From positions 124,001 through 188,000 of the forward strand of contig NZ_JNWO01000004.1 of NCBI RefSeq assembly GCF_000716435.1: a stretch of 64,000 nucleotides of DNA, written 5' to 3'. Shown one piece after another: positions 56,529 to 64,000 of the stretch. The first letter of the stretch is position 1; the number at the start of each line of letters is the position of its first letter. The notes beneath the pieces are model-generated. The model saw nothing but the letters and a program-made list of their open reading frames with translations. It did not search any database and was not told where the DNA came from. Origin of the DNA: Streptomyces xylophagus (GTDB taxonomy: Bacteria > Actinomycetota > Actinomycetes > Streptomycetales > Streptomycetaceae). The translations under genes were made by a program, and so were the position numbers.

Positions 56529-56864
56529 GTGACCACCCCACCCGACGACCGCTCTTTCCGGCGCGAGATGGCCACGGCCTACCGCTCCGGCTGGCACTTC
56601 ATCGACCTGGCCACCGCCATCCCCCACAGCGGTGACTCGCTCATGGTGACCGTGTTCGGTGAGCCGGTCGTCGTGACGCGGGACGAGGACGAGGACGTAC
56701 GGGCGTATCGGTGTCTGCGGCGGCCTCGGGGGGCGCCGCAGCCGGTGCGGTGTGCCATTCGGTACGGAATGATCTTTGTGAATCTTGACCAGCGAGACCA
56801 CCGGCTGGTGGAAACGGATGCCCCCGACGTCCAGACCATCTCAGCCACCCCCCGCAGTGCCTGA
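56529..56864 (+). CDS. Rieske-like mini-protein lacking Fe-S ligands
   Basis: A 111-aa protein. GWHFIDLATAIPHSGDSLMV and VFGEPVVVTRDEDEDVRAYR match the start of Rieske non-haem oxygenase domains. Where CxHRGA and CPYHGW should follow, it has CLRRPRGAPQPVRCAIRYG and then MIFVNLDQ, the strand that follows a Rieske cluster. The two histidines and the CPYHGW loop are gone; only Cys62 and Cys75 remain. So it is a shortened fold unlikely to hold a 2Fe-2S cluster. Coupled to the peptide gene. Confidence 0.7.
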   Translation: MTTPPDDRSFRREMATAYRSGWHFIDLATAIPHSGDSLMVTVFGEPVVVTRDEDEDVRAYRCLRRPRGAPQPVRCAIRYGMIFVNLDQRDHRLVETDAPDVQTISATPRSA

Positions 56865-56907
56865 CGCGATTCCCCCGTCGTAAAAGATCGCTCAGGTGCT
56901 TCCCCCC

Positions 56908-56948
56908 GCAGCGGCGTCACCGTGACCTGAACACGGTGACGCCGCTGC
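56908..56948. terminator. Bidirectional terminator
   Basis: A perfect 17-bp stem (GCAGCGGCGTCACCGTG, 56908-56924 with 56932-56948) and 7-nt loop follow the Rieske-like gene and face the PPOX gene. Confidence 0.88.
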
Positions 56949-57059
56949 AGTTTGTGCGGAATGTGCGGGTATGTGCCCGGTGCCGGTGGCTGGAACTGAT
57001 CGATTCGCGGGCCCTGGCACCCCTCAGCTTTTTTCATCGCTCCCCCCTTGCCGTCCCCT

Positions 57060-57473
57060 TCAGCCCTTCCCCATCGCCCGCGTCAGCTCGATCTCGATCA
57101 CCACCCGGGACGGGTTCGGCGACGGCGTCCGCCCGTAGCGCTCCGCGTACCGGCGCTCCGCCTCCGCGACCCGGTCGCGTGCGGCGCGGACGAAGGCCCG
57201 GCCCTCCAGCGTCGCCCAGCGCCGCCCGTCCACCTGGCACACGGCGACCGGTGCGCCCCGGGTGCCGGCGGCCAGCACGTTCGCCACCTTCGTGCTCGAC
57301 TTGTTCGCGATGACCCGAGCCAGCCGCGCCTGCGGGTCGTATGTCACTCCGACAGGGACGACATGCGGACTGCCGTCCGGGCGGAGGGTCGTGAGGGTGC
57401 ACAGGTGTCGTTCCCGCCAGAAGGCGAGGTACGACGCGTCGGGATCGCCCGGGTCGACCGGGTATGTGGTCAT
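57060..57473 (-). CDS. PPOX-class F420-dependent flavoprotein
   Basis: A 137-aa split-barrel protein: YLAFWRERHLCTLTTLRPDG, SPHVVPVGVTYDP and RVIANKSSTKVANVLAAGTR, then RRYAERYGRTPSPNPSRVVI near the end, the standard pattern of F420-binding PPOX enzymes. The ATG at 57473 with GGGGG upstream gives the usual length; an upstream in-frame ATG adds 9 residues. Divergent from clpB. Confidence 0.88.
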   Translation of the reverse strand: MTTYPVDPGDPDASYLAFWRERHLCTLTTLRPDGSPHVVPVGVTYDPQARLARVIANKSSTKVANVLAAGTRGAPVAVCQVDGRRWATLEGRAFVRAARDRVAEAERRYAERYGRTPSPNPSRVVIEIELTRAMGKG

Positions 57474-57512
57474 GCCCCCGGAACTTAGTCGCCGGATCAC
57501 TCCCTCCGCTGC

Positions 57513-57533
57513 CTTGAGTGGAATAGACTCAAC
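57513..57533 (+). promoter_or_regulatory. HAIR operator of clpB
   Basis: CTTGAGT-N7-ACTCAAC matches the HspR box at 20 of 21 defined positions (counting spacer) and lies 54 bp before clpB. Its TTGAGT may also act as the -35. Confidence 0.88.
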
Positions 57534-57586
57534 TTTGTGTACGTTGGCTGAGTCAGCCGTAGGACACCGAGGAGGAGAACGCGAAC

Positions 57587-60184
57587 GTGGACGCCGAGCT
57601 GACCAACAGGAGCCGGGACGCGATCAACGCGGCCAGCAACCGTGCCGTGACCGGGGGGCACGCGGATCTGACCCCGGCGCATCTGCTGCTCGCCCTGCTC
57701 GAGGGGCAGGACAACGAGAACATCACCGACCTGCTGGCCGCCGTCGACGCCGATCAGGCCGCCGTACGGTCCGGTGCCGAGCGGGTGCTCGGTTCGCTGC
57801 CGAGTGTGACCGGGTCGACCGTCGCGCCGCCGCAGCCCAACCGTGAGCTGCTGGCCGTGATCGCGGACGCCGGCCAGCGCGCGAAGGAGCTCGGCGACGA
57901 CTACCTCTCGACCGAGCACCTGTTGATCGGTATCGCCGCGAAGGGCGGCGCGGCCGGGGACGTACTCTCCCAGCAGGGGGCCGGCGCGAAGAAGCTGCTG
58001 GACGCGTTCCAGAAGAGCAGGGGAGGGCGCCGGGTGACCACACCCGACCCCGAGGGGCAGTACAAGGCGCTGGAGAAGTTCGGTACGGACTTCACGGCCG
58101 CCGCGCGCGAGGGCAAGCTCGACCCGGTCATCGGGCGGGACCAGGAGATCCGGCGGGTCGTCCAGGTGCTGTCCCGCCGCACGAAGAACAACCCCGTCCT
58201 CATCGGTGAGCCCGGCGTCGGCAAGACCGCCGTCGTCGAGGGGCTGGCGCAGCGGATCATCAAGGGGGACGTGCCGGAGTCCCTCAAGAACAAGCGGCTG
58301 GTCGCGCTGGACCTCGGCGCGATGGTCGCGGGCGCGAAGTACCGCGGCGAGTTCGAGGAGCGGCTCAAGACCGTCCTGGCCGAGATCAAGGACTCCGACG
58401 GCCAGATCATCACCTTCATCGACGAGCTGCACACCGTCGTGGGCGCCGGTGCCGGGGGCGACTCCGCCATGGACGCCGGCAACATGCTGAAGCCGATGCT
58501 CGCCCGCGGTGAACTCCGCATGGTCGGCGCGACGACCCTCGACGAGTACCGCGAGCGCATCGAGAAGGACCCGGCGCTGGAGCGCCGCTTCCAGCAGGTG
58601 CTGGTGGCCGAGCCGTCCGTCGAGGACACGATCGCGATCCTGCGCGGACTCAAGGGCCGCTACGAGGCCCACCACAAGGTCGTCATCGCGGACAGCGCGC
58701 TGGTCGCCGCCGCGACACTCTCCGACCGGTACATCACCTCCCGCTTCCTCCCCGACAAGGCGATCGACCTGGTCGACGAGGCGGCCTCCCGCCTCCGTAT
58801 GGAGATCGACTCGTCCCCCGTCGAGATCGACGAACTCCAGCGCTCCGTCGACCGGTTGAAGATGGAGGAGCTGGCGCTCGACAAGGAGACGGACGCCGCC
58901 TCGATCGAACGCCTGGAGAAGCTGCGCCGCGACCTCGCCGACCGCGAGGAGGAGCTGCGCGGTCTCAACGCCCGCTGGGAGAAGGAGAAGCAGTCCCTCA
59001 ACCGGGTCGGCGAGCTGAAGGAGAAGCTCGACGAACAGCGCGGCCAGGCCGAACGCGCCCAGCGCGACGGCGACTTCGACACCGCCTCCAAGCTGCTCTA
59101 CGGCGAGATCCCCTCCCTGGAACGTGACTTGGAGGAGGCCTCCCAGGCGGAGGAGGAAGCGTCCAAGGACACGATGGTGAAGGAAGAGGTCGGCCCCGAC
59201 GACATCGCGGACGTCGTCGGCTCCTGGACCGGCATCCCCGCAGGCCGTCTCCTGGAGGGCGAGACGCAGAAACTCCTGCGCATGGAGGAGGAGTTGGGCC
59301 GTCGCCTCATCGGCCAGAGCGAGGCCGTACAGGCGGTCTCCGACGCCGTACGGCGCACTCGCGCGGGTATCGCGGACCCGGACCGCCCCACCGGCTCGTT
59401 CCTCTTCCTGGGCCCGACGGGCGTCGGCAAGACCGAACTCGCCAAGGCCCTGGCCGACTTCCTCTTCGACGACGAGCGGGCGATGGTCCGCATCGACATG
59501 TCGGAGTACGGCGAGAAGCACAGCGTGGCCCGGCTGGTCGGCGCGCCTCCCGGCTACGTCGGCTACGAGGAGGGCGGCCAGCTCACGGAGGCGGTGCGCA
59601 GGCGCCCGTACTCGGTGATCCTCCTCGACGAGGTCGAGAAGGCGCACCCCGAGGTCTTCGACGTGCTCCTCCAGGTGCTGGACGACGGGCGGTTGACGGA
59701 CGGTCAGGGCCGCACGGTCGACTTCCGGAACACCATCCTGGTCCTCACCTCGAACCTGGGCAGCACCTTCCTGATCGACCCGCTCACCAGTGAGGACGAG
59801 AAGAAGGCTCAGGTCATGCAGGTGGTCCGGGCCTCCTTCAAGCCGGAGTTCCTGAACCGGCTGGACGACCTGGTGGTCTTCTCCGCCCTGAACAGGGAGG
59901 AGCTGGGTCGCATCGCGGCGCTCCAGATCGGCCGCCTGGCGAAGAGGCTGGCCGAGCGCAGGCTCACCCTGGAGATCAGCGACGAGGCCCTGACCTGGCT
60001 CGCGGACAACGGCAACGATCCGGCCTACGGCGCGCGACCGCTCCGCCGCCTCGTCCAGACCGCGATCGGGGACCGGCTCGCCAAGGAGATCCTGGCGGGC
60101 GAGGTCAAGGACGGGGACACGGTACGGGTGGACGCGTTCGGGGACGGGCTGATTGTGGGGCCGGCGACCGGCAAGACGCTGTAG
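57587..60184 (+). CDS. clpB: ClpB disaggregase chaperone
   Basis: An 865-aa Hsp100. The N domain begins with [23 protein letters not shown]-1 has Walker [15 protein letters not shown] and Walker B region [16 protein letters not shown] coiled-coil M domain follows, about residues 400-525. AAA-2 has [14 protein letters not shown] and [15 protein letters not shown]. It extracts proteins from aggregates together with DnaK. AGGAGGAG precedes the GTG. The HAIR site places it in the HspR regulon. Confidence 0.98.
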   Translation: MDAELTNRSRDAINAASNRAVTGGHADLTPAHLLLALLEGQDNENITDLLAAVDADQAAVRSGAERVLGSLPSVTGSTVAPPQPNRELLAVIADAGQRAKELGDDYLSTEHLLIGIAAKGGAAGDVLSQQGAGAKKLLDAFQKSRGGRRVTTPDPEGQYKALEKFGTDFTAAAREGKLDPVIGRDQEIRRVVQVLSRRTKNNPVLIGEPGVGKTAVVEGLAQRIIKGDVPESLKNKRLVALDLGAMVAGAKYRGEFEERLKTVLAEIKDSDGQIITFIDELHTVVGAGAGGDSAMDAGNMLKPMLARGELRMVGATTLDEYRERIEKDPALERRFQQVLVAEPSVEDTIAILRGLKGRYEAHHKVVIADSALVAAATLSDRYITSRFLPDKAIDLVDEAASRLRMEIDSSPVEIDELQRSVDRLKMEELALDKETDAASIERLEKLRRDLADREEELRGLNARWEKEKQSLNRVGELKEKLDEQRGQAERAQRDGDFDTASKLLYGEIPSLERDLEEASQAEEEASKDTMVKEEVGPDDIADVVGSWTGIPAGRLLEGETQKLLRMEEELGRRLIGQSEAVQAVSDAVRRTRAGIADPDRPTGSFLFLGPTGVGKTELAKALADFLFDDERAMVRIDMSEYGEKHSVARLVGAPPGYVGYEEGGQLTEAVRRRPYSVILLDEVEKAHPEVFDVLLQVLDDGRLTDGQGRTVDFRNTILVLTSNLGSTFLIDPLTSEDEKKAQVMQVVRASFKPEFLNRLDDLVVFSALNREELGRIAALQIGRLAKRLAERRLTLEISDEALTWLADNGNDPAYGARPLRRLVQTAIGDRLAKEILAGEVKDGDTVRVDAFGDGLIVGPATGKTL

Positions 60185-60309
60185 GTGGCACCGTAGAACC
60201 CTGGGCCGACCGGATCAGGTCAGCCCAGGGCCGACAGTCCCGTCAGGGGTTGCCACGCCCCTCCCCGGATGGGGGAGGATGGCGGAATCCGTACGAAGGG
60301 AAATACACG

Positions 60310-60843
60310 GTGAGCATCGACCCGTCCTCGATTCCGAACTTCGGGGGCCAGCCCGAGCCGAACCCCCAAGGACCGGCGGGCCCCGTCGTCCCGGATCAGG
60401 ACCTTGTGAAGCAGCTCCTCGAGCAGATGGAGCTGAAGTATGTCGTCGACGACGAGGGTGACCTCGCGGCGCCGTGGGAGCAGTTCCGTACGTACTTCAT
60501 GTTCCGCGGCGAGGACGACCAGCTGGTCTTCTCGGTACGGACGTTCTACGACCGTCCGCACGACATCGACGTCAAGGCGCAGCTGCTGGAGTCGATCGAC
60601 GACTGGAACCGCCGCACCCTGTGGCCCAAGGTCTACACGCACACCCACGACGACGGCACCGTCCGTCTCATCGGTGAGGCGCAGATGCTGGTCGGCACCG
60701 GCGTCGACCTGAACCACTTCGTGTCCTCGACGGTCAGCTGGGTGCGCGCCGCGATCGAGTTCGACCGCTGGCTCGTCGAGCAGCTCGGCCTCACCGAGGA
60801 AGTCGACGAGGCCGTCGAGAAGCCCGAGGACGACGAGGAGTAG
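60310..60843 (+). CDS. YbjN-domain protein
   Basis: A 177-aa protein of the T3SS-chaperone-like YbjN family: LVKQLLEQMELKYVVDDEGD, RTYFMFRGEDDQLVFSVRTF, VKAQLLESIDDWNRRTLWPK, and an acidic C-terminal tail. The GTG at 60310 follows GAAGGGA; the frame is open further upstream. In other bacteria the family is linked to stress and motility; here the role is unknown. Confidence 0.85.
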   Translation: MSIDPSSIPNFGGQPEPNPQGPAGPVVPDQDLVKQLLEQMELKYVVDDEGDLAAPWEQFRTYFMFRGEDDQLVFSVRTFYDRPHDIDVKAQLLESIDDWNRRTLWPKVYTHTHDDGTVRLIGEAQMLVGTGVDLNHFVSSTVSWVRAAIEFDRWLVEQLGLTEEVDEAVEKPEDDEE

Positions 60844-60874
60844 TTCTCCTCGGTCCCGCAGGACCACGTATGAC

Positions 60875-60907
60875 CGGCGCCCGTCCACAGCCTGTGGACG
60901 GGCGCCG
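60875..60907. terminator. Bidirectional terminator
   Basis: CGGCGCCCGTCCACAG (60875-60890) pairs with 60892-60907 between the convergent YbjN and aminotransferase genes. Confidence 0.88.
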
Positions 60908-60928
60908 TCGTATCCGTACCGCTCGGGC

Positions 60929-62125
60929 TCAGCCGGCCAGCTTCTTCAGCCGGCCCACCGCTTCCTCCAGCACACCCACCCGCTTGCAGAACGCGAACCG
61001 CACGAAGGGCGCACCCTCGTCCCGGTGGTCGTAGAAGACCGCGTTCGGGATGGCGACGACCCCGGCGAGTTCCGGCAGCGCGCGGCAGAAGGCGAAGCCG
61101 TCACCGTTCTGTGAGAGGTCCGGGCCGAGGGGGCGGATGTCGGTGGTGATGAAGTACGTGCCGGCCGGGCGGAAGACCTCGAAGCCCGCCTCCGTCAGAC
61201 CCGCCGCCAGGACGTCCCGCTTGGCCAGCATGTCCGCGCGGAAGGCGTCGAAGTAGGAGTCGGGCAGGGCCAGCGCCTCCGCGACCGCGTACTGGAACGG
61301 GCCCGACGCCACATATGTCAGGAACTGCTTCGCCGACCGTACGGCGGTGACGAGCGGGGCCGCGGCGGTGACCCAGCCGACCTTCCACCCCGTGAACGAG
61401 AACGTCTTGCCCGCCGACCCGATCGACACCGTGCGCTCCCGCATCCCCGGGAAGGACACCAGCGGAATGTGCTCGGCCGCGTCGAACACCAGGTGCTCGT
61501 ACACCTCGTCCGTGATCACCAACAGATCGCGTTCTACGGCGAGTTCGGCGACGGCGGCGAGTTCCTCGCGGGTGAGGACGGTGCCGGTCGGGTTGTGCGG
61601 GGTGTTGATCAGGAGGAGGCGGGTGCGGTCGGTGACGGCGGCGCGCAGTTCGTCGAGGTCGAGGCGGAAGCTGCCGTCGTGCGGACGCAGGGTGACCGGT
61701 ACGCGCGTGCCGCCCGCCATCGCGATGCAGGCCGCGTAGGAGTCGTAGTACGGCTCCAGGGCGACGACCTCGTCGCCGGGCTCCACCAGGGCCAGCAGGG
61801 CCGCGGCGATGGCCTCCGTCGCGCCCGCCGTGACCAGGACCTCGGCGTCGGGGTCGTAGGACAGGCCGTAGCGGCGCTCCTGGTGGGCGGCGATCGCCGT
61901 GCGCAGTTCGGGGACGCCCGGGCCCGGCGGGTACTGGTTGCCGCGTCCGTCGCGCAGCGCGCGGACCGCCGCCTCGCGGATCTCCTCGGGGCCGTCCGTG
62001 TCGGGGAAACCCTGGCCGAGGTTGATCGACCCGGTCTTCAGGGCCAGGGCGGACATCTCGGCGAAGATCGTCGTTCCGAACTCGGCGAGCCGGCGGTTGA
62101 GGAGGGGGCGTGAGCTGGAGGTCAT
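60929..62125 (-). CDS. Class I/II aminotransferase (PLP-dependent)
   Basis: A 398-aa fold-type I enzyme: INLGQGFPDTDGPEEI, AGATEAIAAALLALVEPGDE, LINTPHNPTGTVLT, ITDEVYEHLVFD and the PLP-lysine region SAGKTFSFTGWKVGW. It resembles the methionine/kynurenine-type and DapC-like N-succinyl-DAP aminotransferases annotated in actinobacteria. ATG 62125 has AGGA eight bases upstream; ATG 62134 is an alternative. Confidence 0.93.
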   Translation of the reverse strand: MTSSSRPLLNRRLAEFGTTIFAEMSALALKTGSINLGQGFPDTDGPEEIREAAVRALRDGRGNQYPPGPGVPELRTAIAAHQERRYGLSYDPDAEVLVTAGATEAIAAALLALVEPGDEVVALEPYYDSYAACIAMAGGTRVPVTLRPHDGSFRLDLDELRAAVTDRTRLLLINTPHNPTGTVLTREELAAVAELAVERDLLVITDEVYEHLVFDAAEHIPLVSFPGMRERTVSIGSAGKTFSFTGWKVGWVTAAAPLVTAVRSAKQFLTYVASGPFQYAVAEALALPDSYFDAFRADMLAKRDVLAAGLTEAGFEVFRPAGTYFITTDIRPLGPDLSQNGDGFAFCRALPELAGVVAIPNAVFYDHRDEGAPFVRFAFCKRVGVLEEAVGRLKKLAG

Positions 62126-62263
62126 GCCCGTCATCCTGCGCCCAAGCTCTGGACTTCCTCAACTCTGCTTTGGCAGGTGAGACGGCCGGGCATCCCTGGT
62201 TCACGCACCACACGAGGCGCCCACGGGGGGCCGCTTCGGGGGAATCGGAAGGAGGGTGACGCC

Positions 62264-62578
62264 ATGTTCTTCTTCGTCATCCTGGCAGTCGTCGCAGTCG
62301 CCTTCATCGCGGCGATCGTCCGCGCGGGGCGCAAGGACAAGCTCGGCAACGGATCGGGCCGCCGGGCCGGTATCGGCGGTGGGAGCAGCAGCAGCGGCGC
62401 CGGCAGCTGGTGGGCCGGAGACAGTGGTTCGTCCTCGGGCGGCGGGCACCACGGAGGCCATGGCGGCCATGGTGGTCACCACTCCTGCGGTGGCGGGCAC
62501 TCCTCCTGCGGCGGCGGCTCGTCGTGCGGAGGGGGTTCGTCCTGCGGGGGCGGTGGCGGCTGCGGCGGGGGCAACTGA
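62264..62578 (+). CDS. Gly/His/Cys-rich small membrane protein
   Basis: A 104-aa protein with one N-terminal membrane helix (FFFVILAVVAVAFIAAIVRA), a basic stretch (GRKDKLGNGSGRR), then a tail rich in Gly, Ser, His and five Cys residues, as GGHHGGHGG then CGGG repeats. The strong site GGAAGGAGGGTGA precedes the ATG. The tail could bind metal or be a low-complexity extracellular or cytoplasmic anchor; no family function known. Confidence 0.82.
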   Translation: MFFFVILAVVAVAFIAAIVRAGRKDKLGNGSGRRAGIGGGSSSSGAGSWWAGDSGSSSGGGHHGGHGGHGGHHSCGGGHSSCGGGSSCGGGSSCGGGGGCGGGN

Positions 62579-62899
62579 CCAGCGCGTCGGGGGCCGTGGC
62601 GCCCGTCGGGAGACCGCTCCCGGCGGGCGCTCCGGCGCGCGCCTGACACGCCTGGGCGTACGCCTTGGTTGAACAGTTGAGCTGTGCAGCCCCCTGAGGG
62701 ATGGAAACCCCACGAAGTTGGGTAAAAACGCTGTGGTGGCGCCACCGCTCATGATTCCCTCTACAACACCGACGCAGCCCTCGGGCGCCTGCAAGACACC
62801 TTCTCCTGACTGGGCCGACCGGGCCGATGTCCCGGTGTCGGCCGGGGTGTGCCGGACCCCCACACCTCCCCTTTCTTTGCGTGCTAGCGGAGCCGATCC
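62579..62899. other. Intergenic region upstream of DUF2617 gene
   Basis: About 320 bp. It contains the perfect palindrome GGTGGCGCCACC (62735-62746) and a 65-codon frame from 62718 whose third positions are not GC-biased, so it is not called as a gene. It may be a long 5' leader. Confidence 0.45.
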
Positions 62900-63436
62900 A
62901 TGCTCACGACCCTGAAGACGTCCTACACCGATACGCGCGCGGCCGACCTCGCCTGGACCCTGGGGCGCGAGCCGCTTCCCGCCCTGGCCACGCTCGACCT
63001 CGAACTCGCCGGTGCGAAGCTCCAGTTGAGACTGCTCGGCGCGTCCCACCAGGTACTCCTGGACGAGGAGCGGGGCAGCTGTTCGGAGACGGTCGCGTGC
63101 ATCCCGGGTTCCAGCACACCGCTGCCGCTCGGGGTCGCCAAGCGGGTCGGCGACTGGGAGTACGAGTTCGCGGCCCGGGTCGAGGTGCTGTCCCCGGGAC
63201 AGTTCGCGGGCCGCGCCCAGGAACTGCTCGCCCTGGTCGCCGACCATCCCAACGGACTGGCGGGGGTCTTCCCCGGCAGCCCGCACGCCTTCACCGCGAT
63301 GCTCGCCCAGCGGTACGAGGGTCAGGTGCACTGGCGCACCTGGCACGCCTATCCGCAGGACGGACAGCTGGTGGCGACACGGACGCGGGTGGGGGTGCGG
63401 GTGCCGGTGGGGCTCGCCGTGCCGTCTCCCGCCTGA
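62900..63436 (+). CDS. DUF2617 protein
   Basis: A 178-aa protein of the DUF2617 family: LTTLKTSYTDTRAADLAWTL, GASHQVLLDE, ETVACIPGS and RTWHAYPQDGQLVATRTRV. Function unknown. In actinobacteria it is usually found just before a spermidine-synthase-like gene, as here, 92 bp apart, which hints at a shared pathway. Confidence 0.88.
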   Translation: MLTTLKTSYTDTRAADLAWTLGREPLPALATLDLELAGAKLQLRLLGASHQVLLDEERGSCSETVACIPGSSTPLPLGVAKRVGDWEYEFAARVEVLSPGQFAGRAQELLALVADHPNGLAGVFPGSPHAFTAMLAQRYEGQVHWRTWHAYPQDGQLVATRTRVGVRVPVGLAVPSPA

Positions 63437-63477
63437 GTCGTGGGGCCGACACCAACCCCGGGCGGTGTAAACACATT

Positions 63478-63522
63478 CCACACGTGTGGGTGACGAAGCG
63501 TGCCCGTCATGTGACGTAACGT
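63478..63522 (+). promoter_or_regulatory. Promoter region of spermidine synthase gene
   Basis: A 12-bp perfect palindrome CCACACGTGTGG (63478-63489) and a -10-like TAACGT (63517-63522) lie before the GTG, seven bases after the -10, so a leaderless mRNA is likely. GACGTAACGTC overlaps the -10. Confidence 0.45.
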
Positions 63523-63528
63523 CGCAGC

Positions 63529-64000
63529 GTGATCGAACCGCACGCGCCGGCCCGGCCGGGTACCCAGCCACCGTGGGCAGGCCCCGCGCGGCTGCCCGTA
63601 CGGCCGGGCACGGGCCGGTTCCTGGTGCTCGCGGGCGTCTTCGTCTGCGCGGCCTGCGGACTCGTGTACGAACTCGAACTCGTCGCCCTCGCCTCGTACT
63701 TGATCGGCGACTCGGTCACCCAGGCGTCCGTCGTCCTGTCCGTCATGGTCTTCGCGATGGGTATCGGCTCGCTCGCCGCGAAACGGCTGCGCTGGCACGC
63801 GGCGGCCGGTTTCGGCGCGGTCGAGGCGGCGCTCGCGCTGATCGGCGGGTGCAGCGCGATGGCGTTGTACGCGGTCTTCGCCTGGACCGGCAACTGGGGC
63901 GGCCTGTGGGCCCAGGGCCCGCGCTGTCTCCTGGTCGCCTTCTCCCTCGCCATCGGCCTGCTGATCGGCGCCGAGGTGCCGTTGTTGATGGAGCTGATCC
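63529..64000 (+). CDS. Spermidine synthase, membrane-anchored, 5' part
   Basis: An open frame from GTG 63529 to the window edge (157 codons). After a Pro-rich start come at least four helices: [60 protein letters not shown] and [36 protein letters not shown] is the usual N-terminal signature of the membrane-bound spermidine-synthase-like proteins. The catalytic part lies outside the window. Confidence 0.85.
   Translation, partial: MIEPHAPARPGTQPPWAGPARLPVRPGTGRFLVLAGVFVCAACGLVYELELVALASYLIGDSVTQASVVLSVMVFAMGIGSLAAKRLRWHAAAGFGAVEAALALIGGCSAMALYAVFAWTGNWGGLWAQGPRCLLVAFSLAIGLLIGAEVPLLMELI

Noticed and set aside
62735..62746. Palindrome GGTGGCGCCACC considered as part of a riboswitch
   Set aside because: No conserved riboswitch core could be matched by eye; only a short perfect palindrome without a loop is visible.
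62718..62915. 65-codon frame before the DUF2617 gene
   Set aside because: Third codon positions are not GC-rich, no ribosome-binding site, and it overlaps the DUF2617 start.

Overview
The window is Streptomyces-type actinobacterial chromosome. The signs are very high GC with GC-rich third codon positions, many GTG starts, ATGA/GTGA start-stop overlaps, leaderless-looking promoters, and the actinobacterial dnaK-grpE-dnaJ-hspR operon with HspR-associated inverted repeats (HAIR). About 58 genes are supported. Both end genes are cut by the window edge. No rRNA, CRISPR array, intact mobile element or prophage was seen.

Positions 1-13,000 hold a compact type II (aromatic) polyketide locus. KS-alpha, chain-length factor, ACP and a two-domain aromatase/cyclase lie in the classical order on the minus strand. 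Around them are an acyl-CoA-dehydrogenase-like hydroxylase, an NmrA-like reductase, a CxxC thioredoxin-fold (FrnE/DsbA-like) protein, and an ABM monooxygenase fused to a winged helix. A TetR/MFS pair, an exporter-coupled PPOX flavoprotein and a convergent histidine kinase/response regulator pair complete it. No ketoreductase is present in the window.

Positions 13,000-26,500 are accessory: secreted FG-GAP and TolB-like proteins, an esterase/oxidoreductase/cyclophilin-like operon facing an AraC regulator, a MarR/NAD(P)-binding pair, a decayed IS5-type transposase fragment, and a tRNA-Gly(CCC) with its own terminator.

Positions 26,500-38,800 are mostly chromosomal: dcd and a phosphoribosyltransferase, a methyltransferase, several lipoprotein or membrane proteins, a second FG-GAP protein, a FadF-like membrane iron-sulfur oxidoreductase and a divergent MraY/WecA-like membrane protein. 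A 1-kb gene-free stretch (33,186-34,197) carries two 145-bp nested palindromic elements whose stem sequences co-vary, plus a tandem repeat and a further hairpin.

Positions 38,800-64,000 carry the HspR heat-shock regulon (dnaK operon and, 14 kb away, clpB, each with a HAIR). Between them are two tandem PA14-like/fibronectin-III secreted proteins, an orphan sugar-binding lipoprotein, and the ATP-grasp / alpha-E / transglutaminase trio. There is also an unusual cluster of four paralogous LuxR-type regulators next to a tiny secreted peptide with a repeated DTAWS motif, translationally coupled to a Rieske-like mini-protein without iron-sulfur ligands. That cluster is the best candidate for an undescribed system. 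The right end has a YbjN-like protein, an aminotransferase, DUF2617 and the start of a membrane-anchored spermidine synthase.
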